From contig CALMSO010000072.1 in assembly GCA_937872385.1 (NCBI GenBank), forward strand, positions 1 to 64,000: a DNA stretch of 64,000 nt, given 5' to 3'. The DNA comes from an uncultured Saprospiraceae bacterium (GTDB lineage: Bacteria > Bacteroidota > Bacteroidia > Chitinophagales > Saprospiraceae). Every line of letters begins with the position of its first letter. Position 1 is the first letter of the stretch. Shown piece by piece: positions 44,059 to 52,679 of this stretch. The position numbers were made by a program, and so were the translations under genes. The notes below the pieces were generated by a model. The model had not been told where the DNA came from, did no database searches, and saw only the letters and a program-made list of their open reading frames with translations.

Positions 44059-44541
44059 TCAGTCGTTGCGTCCATTAAATCGTCGTTGTTGGCGATTCAT
44101 TTGCATTTCGCGGATTTGCTTTACGAGTTCTTCCCGAAATTCGCGCTCTACTCGGTTGAGCATGGCTACTTTGCGCACGGGTAGTATTTTACGCATCCGT
44201 TGGGTATAATCCCGTTTCAGGTTGAGCAATTGCTGTTCCATTTCTAAGGCATCATCGAGGGCTTTTTCGGCTTCGGCATCGGTCATGCCCGCGAAATTAT
44301 CTGACAGCCGATAACGCTGGCGTATCTTGCTTTGCTCGGCTTCGTATTCGTTGTAAAGCGGCCAAAAAAGCTGTGCTTCCTGCGTGGTGAGGCTGAGGCG
44401 CTGGGTGATAAAGGCTACTTTCATGGCTTCCACTCGCTCGGCTATTCTTCCTTGCTGGGGCAAGCCTTCGCGCTGAGCGTGGACAACGACGCCAAGCAGG
44501 CACAGCAGCCATAGGGTCGAAATCCATTTTTTCATTGTCAT
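44059..44541 (-). CDS. ECF-associated periplasmic helical protein (Spy/sensor-like)
   Basis: A 160-residue exported helical protein and third gene of the sigma/anti-sigma operon. The signal peptide is LWLLCLLGVVVHAQ. It then shows KVAFITQRLSLTTQEAQLFWPLYNEYEAEQ near residue 45, the pattern that gives these proteins their common label of sensor of ECF-type sigma factor in Bacteroidota and recalls the Spy/CpxP LTxxQ-type helical fold. The rest is coiled coil rich in Arg and Gln. It probably modulates or responds to envelope stress signals with the anti-sigma protein. The ATG two codons on at 44535 is an alternative start. Confidence 0.75.
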   Translation of the reverse strand: MTMKKWISTLWLLCLLGVVVHAQREGLPQQGRIAERVEAMKVAFITQRLSLTTQEAQLFWPLYNEYEAEQSKIRQRYRLSDNFAGMTDAEAEKALDDALEMEQQLLNLKRDYTQRMRKILPVRKVAMLNRVEREFREELVKQIREMQMNRQQRRFNGRND

Positions 44542-44562
44542 TTGTATCTGTTTTTCAGTGAT

Positions 44563-45081
44563 TTATAAAAGCTGTTCTAGGGTTTCTGTATCCAGATCTT
44601 TGATGATTTCCCGCAATAATTCCTCGGTTTCGGCTTCATTCAAATCGAAAGGCAATAAGGGTTTTTCTGCTTGAAAATCAACAATTTGCACCAACAAATC
44701 TTCCTCAAATTCGTGAATATGCGACAGCATGTAAGCCGTCATTTCATCTACCGAAAGCTCGGCTAATGCAGCCTGGGCAGCGGGCGTGCCGATTGGCTGT
44801 AGCCAATAAATACCGATGGCTATGAGCACAGCAACCATCGCTACGCCAATGGCGGGCCAGGGGCGCACCACATTGGGCAGGAGTAGCTGCCACCATTGTT
44901 TGGGCTTAGCAGCATGCACAGGCGGGGCTGGCTGCCATTTGATTTGCTCCCACACTTGGTCGGGTAGCATCGTGAAATAATCCTGTGGCGGCTCTTCCGG
45001 GCCGGGCAGTTGCTCTTTGAGCCGAGCCAGCAGTGGTGCCTGTTCGCGTAGTTCTTTTTGTATTTCGTCCCGTTTATTCAT
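44563..45081 (-). CDS. membrane anti-sigma factor-like protein
   Basis: A 172-residue single-pass protein. The ~80-residue N-terminal cytoplasmic part has an EPPQDYFTMLPDQVWEQIK segment typical of Bacteroidota anti-sigma proteins. One membrane helix (PAIGVAMVAVLIAIGIYWL, about 82-101) separates it from an acidic ~70-residue C-terminal domain. Its start overlaps the sigma gene stop by four bases (ATGA-type), so the pair is translationally coupled, and the helical sensor-like gene follows 21 bases later. No zinc-binding HxxxCxxC is seen, so it is not a classical ZAS protein. Confidence 0.75.
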   Translation of the reverse strand: MNKRDEIQKELREQAPLLARLKEQLPGPEEPPQDYFTMLPDQVWEQIKWQPAPPVHAAKPKQWWQLLLPNVVRPWPAIGVAMVAVLIAIGIYWLQPIGTPAAQAALAELSVDEMTAYMLSHIHEFEEDLLVQIVDFQAEKPLLPFDLNEAETEELLREIIKDLDTETLEQLL

Positions 45082-45647
45082 AATTCTCCCATTTCGATAG
45101 CATTGAAATAATGTTCCACTTTTTTAACGGCATGATGGTAGGATGCTTTGAGCGCCCCCACCGAAGTGTCTAACAGTTGAGCCATTTCCTCATAAGGCAT
45201 TTCTTCAAAATAGCGCATTTCAAACACAAGTCTTTGTTTTTCAGGCAGTTGGCTTGTTGCCATTTGCAGTCGCGCCTGCAAGGCCGCACCATCAATTGGC
45301 TCATCTGCCCGGATTTGCCCGATAAGTGGCACTTCGCCCGCTTCGATAGATTGGGTTGCTTTGCGCTTTTGTTGTTGCAAAAACGTCAGTGCCTCGTTGG
45401 TCACAATGCGGTAGAGCCAAGTATATAATTGTGCCTTGCCGGCAAACGTATGAATGCTGCGCCACACCTTGATAAAACTGTTTTGCAATACGTCGTTGGC
45501 GTCTTCGTGCTCGCGCAATATCCGCCGCGCCACCCGGTAGAGCGGTTGCTGATATTTCTGCATCAGCAACCGGAAACCAAGCTCCGCCGAGTGCTGTGCT
45601 CGCAAAAGCTGTAGAATGTATTCATCCGATGGCTGGGTGTGCGACAT
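45078..45647 (-). CDS. RNA polymerase sigma factor, ECF family
   Basis: A 189-residue ECF sigma factor. Region 2 has FRLLMQKYQQPLYRVARRIL, EHEDANDVLQNSFIKVWRSI and LYTWLYRIVTNEALTFLQQQKRK. Region 4 has LPEKQRLVFEMRYFEEMPYEEMAQLLDTSVGALKASYHHAVKKVEHYF with the helix-turn-helix. It leads a three-gene operon with a membrane anti-sigma-like protein (overlap ATGA) and a periplasmic helical protein. This arrangement implies a membrane-sensed stress response, unlike the free-standing ECF sigma at 21745. No consensus -33/-7 promoter was seen upstream, so it may be autoregulated from an ECF-type promoter. Confidence 0.93.
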   Translation of the reverse strand: MSHTQPSDEYILQLLRAQHSAELGFRLLMQKYQQPLYRVARRILREHEDANDVLQNSFIKVWRSIHTFAGKAQLYTWLYRIVTNEALTFLQQQKRKATQSIEAGEVPLIGQIRADEPIDGAALQARLQMATSQLPEKQRLVFEMRYFEEMPYEEMAQLLDTSVGALKASYHHAVKKVEHYFNAIEMGEL

Positions 45648-46055
45648 CTACGGAACCGTATTTATTGGATTGGACGATAGAAAAAGGGAAAAGTTTAATC
45701 GAATGGATTTTTTTGCGCTTGGTTTTTGCCTTTTTTGCAAAAGAATGCTGGGGCTGCGTGGCCACGAAATAAAGCGAGCAAAGGCAAAGTGCGTTTCTAT
45801 AGATGTTCGTTTACAGCGTAACCGTGTAAAGTTTAGGTAGTGCCAATAAGAAAACGGACGTAATTAAATCAAGTGTAAAAATCATAAAATTTTGATTATC
45901 AATGTTTTTAAATGAATTTCGTGCAGTTTTAATTCTGAATAATTAATTTCTGCATCAACAGTGTTCCATTCGTAAATCGAATAGCGCTAATGCAAAAAGC
46001 TGGAAGACAATACCCCAGCGAATACTGGTCATCTGATCATTATCGAGCAAAAATT
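45648..46055. other. 408-base spacer, no gene supported
   Basis: Upstream of the ECF operon and downstream of the trehalose synthase gene, both minus-strand. AT-rich, with a TGATTATCA motif at 45893-45901. A 74-codon plus-strand frame at 45616-45840 has no recognisable features. Confidence 0.5.
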
Positions 46056-49000
46056 TCAATGCTTTCCATCGGCGTATGCTTCCATTACATACAGCACGCC
46101 CTTAAGCGGAATACGCAGCCAGTCGGGGCGGTTGTTCATTTCATAACCAATTTCGTAGATGGCTTTTTCAAGTAGGTAGCTGCGCAAAATGAGGCGCATA
46201 CCCTCCTCGTCGGGCGGTATGAAGTGCTGCCCCTGCGCGCGATCTAAGTAAGCGCTGAGGAAGTAATTGCTCACATAATGAAACCACTGCCGCGCCCATT
46301 GTTCCAACTGGGGCATGTCTTCTTTTTTGTAGCTTGGGTTGAGCAGCAACTGCCCGTAGGCGGCATAGTGAAACGAGCGGATCATGCCTGCTACATCCTT
46401 GAAAGGCGTTTTTTTCAGGCGGCGCTCACTGATGCTGAGCATGGGTTCGCCCTCGAAGTCAATGATGAAAAAGTCGCGCCCATTGAACAGCACCTGCCCG
46501 AGGTGATAATCGCCGTGGATGCGGATTTTCGCAGCTTCAATGCGGCGGCTGTAAATGTCCTGGAAGCATTGCAAAATGTCGTCTTTCATAGCCAGCACTT
46601 GCTCAGCTTCGGCGGCAGCGGCGGGTGGCAGGGTAGTGATTTTATTAGATAGAGCGCCTAATTTTTCACTTACCAACTTGCGGTGCCCCGAATATACCGA
46701 CCGCTGGTAGTGCTCGGTGAAACGCTCCGGGCTGAAGTCTTTGTCGTCGTGCGCTGATGCCAGTGCAATGTGCATCTCGGCGGTGCGCTGCGCCAGCAAG
46801 ACCACCCGCTCGTAGGTGAGGCTGTCTATGAGTTTCCTGATGGGCTCCGGCGTGTCGTCAAAATAGAGGCGCGGCTGCCTCACGAGTTCTGGTATTTCTA
46901 TGTTTTTGGCGGCTTTGCCGAGGGTTTTGTCGTAGTAGCGGCCCAGCGTGTCGAGCATGGCCGTCCACGCTTCTCCCTGGTTCGGAATTTTATTTTGCAG
47001 CAGACCAAGAATGGTGTAAGACGCGCCAAAATCTTCGTATTGAATGCCACCGCCGTAGCGCGGCGAGTTGGCAAAATTGGTTTTTTCCGACAGGAAGCGT
47101 ACTAATTCGAGGTCGGGATTGATGTCCACGTCGAGTTTTCGATAGATTTTAAAAAAGAACTGATTGTTGTAAATCACTGAGGTGTTGCTTTGTTCCACTT
47201 TCAATACTTCCGATACAATGTCTTCTTTTTCAATGTCTAATGCAGTTAATATTTTACCCGCTTCGAAGCGCAAAGTACCTCCGGTGACGTTCACGGCGTA
47301 GTTGTTTTTGATCAGCCAGAATAGTTCGTCGCGGAAGCGGTCGTCGTAAATAGCGTCAATGATAATGCCTTCCTTGGCGGGTGTTTTCAAATAGCAAATA
47401 ACGCTTTTCGGCTCGTTTTTAATAAAATGAATCATGCGTTCGGGGTTGGTTACAAAGAGCACCGGCAGAAAGTAAGTTTCTGGCAGCCCATCGGTGTAGC
47501 GCATGAAGACGTTCAGAAAATAAGCCCGCAGGCCATTAGCTTTGATAGAGGGAAAGCGGCTGATTTCGGATGAAATAATCTTGCGGGATTTTCCGCCAAA
47601 CCAGCGGCAGGTGCGCATATAGCCCGGCAGCATTTTCCGCTCAAAGCGGCGCTTGGTGGTGTAATGTTCAAAAAAAGCTTCCCACTCCACGGTGCTTTCC
47701 AACTCAGGAATGACGCGGTCTTTGGGAGTTTCGTCATCGGCATCGCTTTGTTCCATCAAAAACCAGTAATAACCGTAGGGCCCCAGGGTAAAATAGTAGG
47801 GATCTTCACCCACGGCAAAGAACTTGTTCTGACTGAAAATTTCGACTGGCTCCACGCCCTTGAAAGCGCTCAAATCAAGCTCGACGGCTTGCGAATGCTT
47901 CGATAGGTTGCACAGTACAAGGATACGCTCGCCCTGGTGCGCGCGGGTGAAGGCCAGCACCTTGCTGTTGGTTGAGTTCAAAAATTCGATATTGCCATGG
48001 CTAAAAGCCCGCAGCCGCTTGCGCATAGTGATCAGATTTTTCATCCACCAGAGTAGCGAGGCGGGGTTTCGGTTTTGAATATCTACGTTGACTGCTTCAT
48101 AGCGATATAATGGATCAATGATGACCGGCAGGAAGAGCCGTTGCGGATTGCAGGCAGAGAACCCCGCGTTGCGGTCGGCATTCCATTGCATAGGGGTGCG
48201 CACGCCATTGCGATCGCCGAGGTAAATATTGTCGCCCATGCCAATTTCATCGCCATAATAAATCACTGGCGAGCCAGGCAGCGCAAAGAGCAGGCTGTTG
48301 AGGAGTTCTATCTTGCGGCGGTCGTTGCCGAGCAGTGGCGCTAAGCGACGGCGGATGCCTTCGTTGATTTTGGCTCCATTATCCTGGGCAAATACTTTGT
48401 AGAGGTAGTCGCGCTCTTCTTCGGTGACCATAGAAAGGGTAAGGTCGTCGTGGTTGCGCAGAAACAATGCCCACTGGCAGGTGTCGGGGATGTTGGGCGT
48501 TTGCTCAAAAATATCGAGAATCGGGTAACGGTCTTCGGCTTGCAAGGACATATAGAGGCGCGGCATCAGCGGGTAGTGATAGTTGACGTGGCACTCGTCG
48601 CCTTTACCGAGGTACTCAGCAGCGCCTTCGGGCCAGAGGTTGGTTTCGGCAAGTAGAATTTTGCCGGGGTGCTTGCGATCCACATAGTCGCGCAACTGGC
48701 GCAGGTACTCGTGCACCTCAGGCAGGTTTTCGCAGTTGGTGCCTTCGCGGCGGGCAATGTACATCACGGAGGTCAAGCGCAGCCCGTCCACACCAAGATC
48801 AAACCAGAAATCCACGACCTTGCGCATTTCCTCGCGCACTTGCTCGTTATCGTAATTCAAATCTGCTTGATGGCTGTAAAATCGGTGCCAGTAGTACGCT
48901 TTGGCCACGTTGTCCCATTCCCAGTTGGAAGTTTCATAATCACTAAAAATAATGCCAGCATCAGGATACTTATCAGGGGTATCATTCCAGATGTAAAAAT

Positions 49001-49391
49001 CGCGCTCTGGCGTGAAAGGCGGCGCTTTGCGGGCCCCTTGAAACCACTCGTGCTGCGTGGAGGTATGATTTGCTACGACGTCAATTACCACGCGCATTCC
49101 GCGGCGGTGCGCCTCTTCGAGGAAGTGTCGAAAATCATCCAACGAGCCATAGTTGGGATGAATTTTATAAAAATCCGCCACATCGTAGCCATCGTCCTTG
49201 AGCGGCGATTCAAAAAACGGCAGCAGCGAAATACAAGTCACGCCGAGGTCTTCGAGGTAATCGAGCTTTTGCGTCAGGCCGCGCATATCGCCAATGCCAT
49301 TGCCACTGCTATCATAAAACGAATGCACAGGCAGTGCATAAATGATACTGTCTTTGTACCAAAGCGGGTTCGGTGTGGTTTTGTCGGACAT
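46056..49391 (-). CDS. treS: trehalose synthase-maltokinase fusion, trehalose synthase nucleophile absent
   Basis: A 1111-residue fusion. Residues 1-550 are a GH13 trehalose synthase domain (NPLWYKDSIIYALPVHSF, VIDVVANHTS, ILLAETNLWPEG, FLRNHDDLTLSMVTEEERDYLY). Residues ~570-1111 are a maltokinase domain with IHGDYHLGQVL and IIDFEGEP, whose catalytic residues look intact. TreS interconverts maltose and trehalose; the kinase makes maltose 1-phosphate for GlgE alpha-glucan synthesis. The motif usually RLDAVPYL reads GLRLTSVMYI: Thr207 replaces the expected nucleophile Asp. The acid/base Glu249 and Asp315 are kept. Two base changes would be needed, so a sequencing slip is unlikely. The first domain may be inactive or altered. 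glgE and glgB are not in the window. Confidence 0.9.
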   Translation of the reverse strand: MSDKTTPNPLWYKDSIIYALPVHSFYDSSGNGIGDMRGLTQKLDYLEDLGVTCISLLPFFESPLKDDGYDVADFYKIHPNYGSLDDFRHFLEEAHRRGMRVVIDVVANHTSTQHEWFQGARKAPPFTPERDFYIWNDTPDKYPDAGIIFSDYETSNWEWDNVAKAYYWHRFYSHQADLNYDNEQVREEMRKVVDFWFDLGVDGLRLTSVMYIARREGTNCENLPEVHEYLRQLRDYVDRKHPGKILLAETNLWPEGAAEYLGKGDECHVNYHYPLMPRLYMSLQAEDRYPILDIFEQTPNIPDTCQWALFLRNHDDLTLSMVTEEERDYLYKVFAQDNGAKINEGIRRRLAPLLGNDRRKIELLNSLLFALPGSPVIYYGDEIGMGDNIYLGDRNGVRTPMQWNADRNAGFSACNPQRLFLPVIIDPLYRYEAVNVDIQNRNPASLLWWMKNLITMRKRLRAFSHGNIEFLNSTNSKVLAFTRAHQGERILVLCNLSKHSQAVELDLSAFKGVEPVEIFSQNKFFAVGEDPYYFTLGPYGYYWFLMEQSDADDETPKDRVIPELESTVEWEAFFEHYTTKRRFERKMLPGYMRTCRWFGGKSRKIISSEISRFPSIKANGLRAYFLNVFMRYTDGLPETYFLPVLFVTNPERMIHFIKNEPKSVICYLKTPAKEGIIIDAIYDDRFRDELFWLIKNNYAVNVTGGTLRFEAGKILTALDIEKEDIVSEVLKVEQSNTSVIYNNQFFFKIYRKLDVDINPDLELVRFLSEKTNFANSPRYGGGIQYEDFGASYTILGLLQNKIPNQGEAWTAMLDTLGRYYDKTLGKAAKNIEIPELVRQPRLYFDDTPEPIRKLIDSLTYERVVLLAQRTAEMHIALASAHDDKDFSPERFTEHYQRSVYSGHRKLVSEKLGALSNKITTLPPAAAAEAEQVLAMKDDILQCFQDIYSRRIEAAKIRIHGDYHLGQVLFNGRDFFIIDFEGEPMLSISERRLKKTPFKDVAGMIRSFHYAAYGQLLLNPSYKKEDMPQLEQWARQWFHYVSNYFLSAYLDRAQGQHFIPPDEEGMRLILRSYLLEKAIYEIGYEMNNRPDWLRIPLKGVLYVMEAYADGKH

Positions 49392-49519
49392 GGTTGCGTT
49401 AGTTTCAAATGTGATGGGAAATTATAAATTTTTACCAGCATTGAATGGTTTTTAATCCGGAAACTGCGCAAAGATTTCGATAGTTATTAAAATATGGCTA
49501 ACTTGAGTCAGGAAAATAA

Positions 49520-49831
49520 GTGAAGATGATTACATGTATTCAAATAGACGAATTCAAGAGCTTCAGAAAATCTGCGATGGAATTTTCGCCATTGACGGTG
49601 ATTGCGGGGGCTAATGCTTCCGGCAAAAGCAATTTGTTTGACGCTATACAATTATTGAGCCGTGTCGCTGAAGTGGATTTGAAAACAGCCTTTAGTGAGC
49701 AACCTGGTGAAGCCGTAGAACTTTTTACGCAATATGCAGACAATGAATGGGTCAAAAAATATATTCCGAAATCAACGTTAGAATACTGGCGGCCAAAACT
49801 GTCAGATGACATCTTGAATATTTCAGTTTAG
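49520..49831 (+). pseudogene. truncated AAA ATPase gene remnant (RecF/OLD-like)
   Basis: A 103-residue fragment that starts like a complete SMC/OLD-type AAA ATPase (QIDEFKSFRKSAMEFSPLTVIAGANASGKSNLFDAIQLLSRV, Walker A at about residues 30-38) but ends after 103 residues, where the family needs several hundred. The N-terminal part up to QPGEAVELFTQYAD matches the usual continuation; the last ~30 residues look like a different part of the protein, which suggests an internal deletion. Walker B, the D-loop and signature are absent. Next to it is a decayed insertion sequence-like element. It is unlikely to be functional. Confidence 0.7.
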
Positions 49832-49870
49832 AGTGGTTTGTTCAAACTTTCTTGAACGCCTTTGAGCACC

Positions 49871-49987
49871 TCATTCACAAATTGATGAAGCCATTTTTGT
49901 CATGTATTTAGGTTGCCAACAAACAATTTTGCTTAATCTTTTATTGTTTTCCAGAATTGCTTTAATTGTATCAGTTGAGGCTGTTTA
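49871..49987 (-). pseudogene. possible short gene remnant cut by the element at 49986
   Basis: A minus-strand open frame of about 37 codons (DTIKAILENNKRLSK onwards) ends in TGA at 49871-49873 and is interrupted by a stop at the left end of the inverted-repeat element. Composition is protein-like, but there is no recognised family, so this is tentative. Confidence 0.25.
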
Positions 49988-50372
49988 AAATTAACCCGTA
50001 ATTCCGAAAAACTTAGGGAATAGGTTGTTTTTGAGCCTCGAAATTGGTGAAAGATTTTTTGAAATCAATGGTTTGCTGGTGTTGTTTGTTTAATTTTACT
50101 ATTCCGTAAATTGGGAAATATGAAAAAAAGACAACACTTCCAGATTGGGTCGTACAGCATAAGCGCCCGGGCACTGAAATCCGGCTGATCAGCGGCAAGT
50201 ACTATCTGTATCAAATCAGCAGCCGATGAGGACGCTGTCCTCAAACGCCCCAAAACAGGCCCCGGTCTTCTTTTTGGGGCGGTGCATTATTTTGAACAAC
50301 GCAGCGGGCCGGATCCTCCAGGAATTGGAAAAGCGCTTTCCGCAAAAAATTCGGAGTTACGGGTTAATTTTA
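49986..50372 (+). mobile_element. decayed 387-bp insertion sequence remnant with 23-bp inverted ends
   Basis: Inverted repeats at 49986-50008 and 50350-50372 match at 22 of 23 positions. Between them a broken frame reads KKTTLPDWVVQHKRPG, TEIRLISGKYYLYQISSRW and WDAVLKRPKTGPGLLF, resembling the N-terminus of DDE transposases of the IS4/IS1634-like group. It needs one extra A in the A-run near 50122 to regain an ATG and has a second frameshift at 50192-50206. The rest of the transposase is missing, so this is a MITE-like deletion derivative. No target duplication is clear. Confidence 0.75.
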
Positions 50373-50447
50373 CTTTTTTGCTTGCAGCTTAACACAGTTC
50401 ATAAACCTTTCAACTTCATAAATCCCTCAAGCCTTCATTTTCTTTCT

Positions 50448-51737
50448 TTACGCATGAACATGCCACATTTCAAAAGCTTCTTTTGCCAGCCGTTCGCGGT
50501 GGTCAGGATGCGCGATATGGATGAGGGCTTTGGCGCGCTCGCGGATGCTTTTGCCAAACAGATTAGCCACGCCATATTCTGTCACGATGTAATGTACATG
50601 GGCGCGAGTGGTCACTACGCCCGCGCCGGGATTGAGCATAGTAGAGATGCGGCTGATGCCCTTGTTGGTAGTAGATGGCAATGCAATGATCGCTTTTCCG
50701 TTTTCCGAGAGCGCGGCGCCACGCACAAAGTCCAATTGGCCACCTACCCCGGAGTAGATGCGCGTACCGATGGAATCGGCGCACACCTGCCCGCTGATGT
50801 CCACTTCGATGGCGCTGTTGATGGCAGTCATTTTGGGCTGCTGCCGAATGATAGCCGTATCGTTGACATATTGAATATCTAATACCCGCACCACCGGATT
50901 GACGTGCACAAAATCGTACAATTTTTGCGAACCTACCAGAAAACCGGTCACAATGTGATTGCGATGCCGCGCCTTGTGCTGATTGGTAATGACACCTTTT
51001 TCAAACAATTCTAAAATACCGTCCGAAAACATTTCGGTGTGGATGCCCAGCTCCTTATGGTTGCCCATAGCGGCTAAGGCCGCGTTGGGAATAGCGCCAA
51101 TGCCCATTTGCAGCGTAGCACCATTCTCCACGAGGCTGGCGATGTGATGCCCGATGCGGGTTTCTACGTCGTCAGGCGGAGGCACGACCAGCGTTGGTAG
51201 TTTATAATCTACCTCTATTACTTTATGGAATTTGCTGATATGAATATTGCCGTCGCCATTGGTATGTGGCATATTCGGATTGATTTCGGCAATCAGCAGC
51301 CGAGCGGTCTGTGCAGCCGCCAAGGAGGTATCCACTGAGACACCAAGCGTGCAATAGCCATGAATATCGGGCGGCGACACCTGGAGCAAGGCTACATCCA
51401 ATTGCACCACGCCCCGTCGAAACAGGCGCGGAATGTCGCTCAAAAAAATCGGCACGAAATCGGCGCGGCCAGCCTGCACCGCTGCGCGCATATTGGCACC
51501 AGTGAAAAGACTTTTGACCAAAAAATTGTGCTCAAACTGCGGATCGGCGTAAGGTGCCTTGCCTTCGGTGTGCAATTGGTAGATTTCTACTTCGTGCAAC
51601 TCATCGCCCCGGTCAGCTAAGGCTTGTACTAATACCTGCGGCGCAGCAGCGGCACTGTGAATGAACACTTTGTCGCCCGACTTGATGTAGGATACCGCCT
51701 CTTCCGGGCTTACCGGCGAATAGCTTTTTGGATTCAT
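50448..51737 (-). CDS. acetyl-CoA hydrolase/transferase family protein
   Basis: A 429-residue CoA-transferase of the acetyl-CoA hydrolase/4-hydroxybutyrate CoA-transferase group. The N-terminal AVSYIKSGDKVFIHSAAAAPQVLVQAL and the central ATLQMGIGAIPNAALAAM glycine-rich segment are characteristic. The active-site Glu is in GIHTEMFSDGILEL, and the C-terminal GQLDFVRGAALSENGKAIIALPST and HYIVTEYGVANLFGKSIRERA motifs are intact. It moves CoA between acetate or other short acyl groups, perhaps in succinate or acetate metabolism. Its 3' end lies about 75 bases from the decayed element, and no linked acyl-CoA gene is seen; the thiolase at 28637 is 20 kb away. Confidence 0.9.
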   Translation of the reverse strand: MNPKSYSPVSPEEAVSYIKSGDKVFIHSAAAAPQVLVQALADRGDELHEVEIYQLHTEGKAPYADPQFEHNFLVKSLFTGANMRAAVQAGRADFVPIFLSDIPRLFRRGVVQLDVALLQVSPPDIHGYCTLGVSVDTSLAAAQTARLLIAEINPNMPHTNGDGNIHISKFHKVIEVDYKLPTLVVPPPDDVETRIGHHIASLVENGATLQMGIGAIPNAALAAMGNHKELGIHTEMFSDGILELFEKGVITNQHKARHRNHIVTGFLVGSQKLYDFVHVNPVVRVLDIQYVNDTAIIRQQPKMTAINSAIEVDISGQVCADSIGTRIYSGVGGQLDFVRGAALSENGKAIIALPSTTNKGISRISTMLNPGAGVVTTRAHVHYIVTEYGVANLFGKSIRERAKALIHIAHPDHRERLAKEAFEMWHVHA

Positions 51738-51906
51738 TTTTGTAAAAAGGAGTTAATACAATTGGTAATAGATTCAATAGCAAGCGTTGTTATATTGTTC
51801 TTTGCTGTTTGCAATACAAACAACTGATAACGAATCTGTTAATGCGATTTATTTGATCAAAAAATTAGTCCAGCATTATAACATCCAAACTTTTGTCGTT
51901 AGCCAA

Positions 51907-52587
51907 TCAAGCGTTTTCAACATTGGGCTGCCAATAGAACTTTTGGTTCGTCATATCCAAGGCACAAAGATACCCCCTTTCAGCGCCTTTATATACGCAG
52001 CCAGCGTCAATATTGATAGCTGAGCCAAAGTCTTGCGCCTCGATGTGGGGCTTGCCCACCGGAGTGTGCCCGTGCACAATACTACGCCCTTGCAGCCAGT
52101 CGTACCGGATGTTGTCGTACCATTGGCGTATCCAGAGCATGGATTCCCGGTCGGTCAGTGGGTCGGCGTGCCGAAAGTTCAGGCCCGCGTGCACCAAGAT
52201 GTAATTATCCACTTCAAGATAATCGTGCAATTGATTCAAAAACAGTTGGTACTGATCAGGGATATCGCCCTCTGGATAAGCCGCTGTGAAACTATTCATA
52301 GTTGCCAATCCACCATTTAACAGCCAATGATACATGTCCGTCTCGGTCGCATCTTCGGCAAGCGCCTTTTGCATCATTTGCTCATGATTGCCCCATAGGC
52401 AGTGCACGGTATAGCCTTTCTTTTGCAAATGCAAAATATGGTCAATGACCTCCTTGCTATCGGGGCCACGGTCAACGTAATCGCCCAGCAAATACAGCTC
52501 GTCCGAGGTGCTCAAAGCAATCTTGTCCAATAGCGCCTGGAAAGTAGTGTTGCAGCCATGAATGTCGGAAATAGCAAATTTTCGCAT
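51907..52587 (-). CDS. metallophosphoesterase, PPP-type serine/threonine phosphatase
   Basis: A 226-residue phosphoesterase of the PPP family (PrpA/ApaH-like). The three core motifs are present: SDIHGC at the start, LLGDYVDRGPDSK near residue 40 and LWGNHEQMM near 70. HAGLNFRHADP and IVHGHTPVGKPHIE complete the metal site, with LDMTNQKFYW at the C-terminus. Two metals, usually Mn or Fe, would be bound. It may dephosphorylate serine/threonine, or a nucleotide such as Ap4A. The start at 52587 gives MRKFAISDIHG; an upstream in-frame ATG at 52602 is possible. It is separate from neighbouring genes. Confidence 0.9.
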   Translation of the reverse strand: MRKFAISDIHGCNTTFQALLDKIALSTSDELYLLGDYVDRGPDSKEVIDHILHLQKKGYTVHCLWGNHEQMMQKALAEDATETDMYHWLLNGGLATMNSFTAAYPEGDIPDQYQLFLNQLHDYLEVDNYILVHAGLNFRHADPLTDRESMLWIRQWYDNIRYDWLQGRSIVHGHTPVGKPHIEAQDFGSAINIDAGCVYKGAERGYLCALDMTNQKFYWQPNVENA

Positions 52588-52679
52588 AAAAAAGCGTATC
52601 AACGGCTAACCAATCTGTCTCATGTAATGATGAGGTAAAGATAAGCAATACGCCGATACGCTCACGTTTTTTTCGGGTT

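Noticed and set aside
45616..45840. 74-codon plus-strand frame in the spacer upstream of the ECF operon
   Set aside because: No signal peptide, family or conserved motif and it overlaps the start of the sigma gene on the other strand.
48669..49427. 252-codon plus-strand open frame
   Set aside because: Antisense to the trehalose synthase-maltokinase gene; no coding features.
49871..49987. Minus-strand frame as a real gene
   Set aside because: It has no start, is cut by the left end of the transposon remnant and matches no family I can name; kept only as a tentative remnant.
50226..50882. 218-codon plus-strand open frame
   Set aside because: Its first part is the out-of-frame transposase remnant and the rest is antisense to the CoA-transferase gene.
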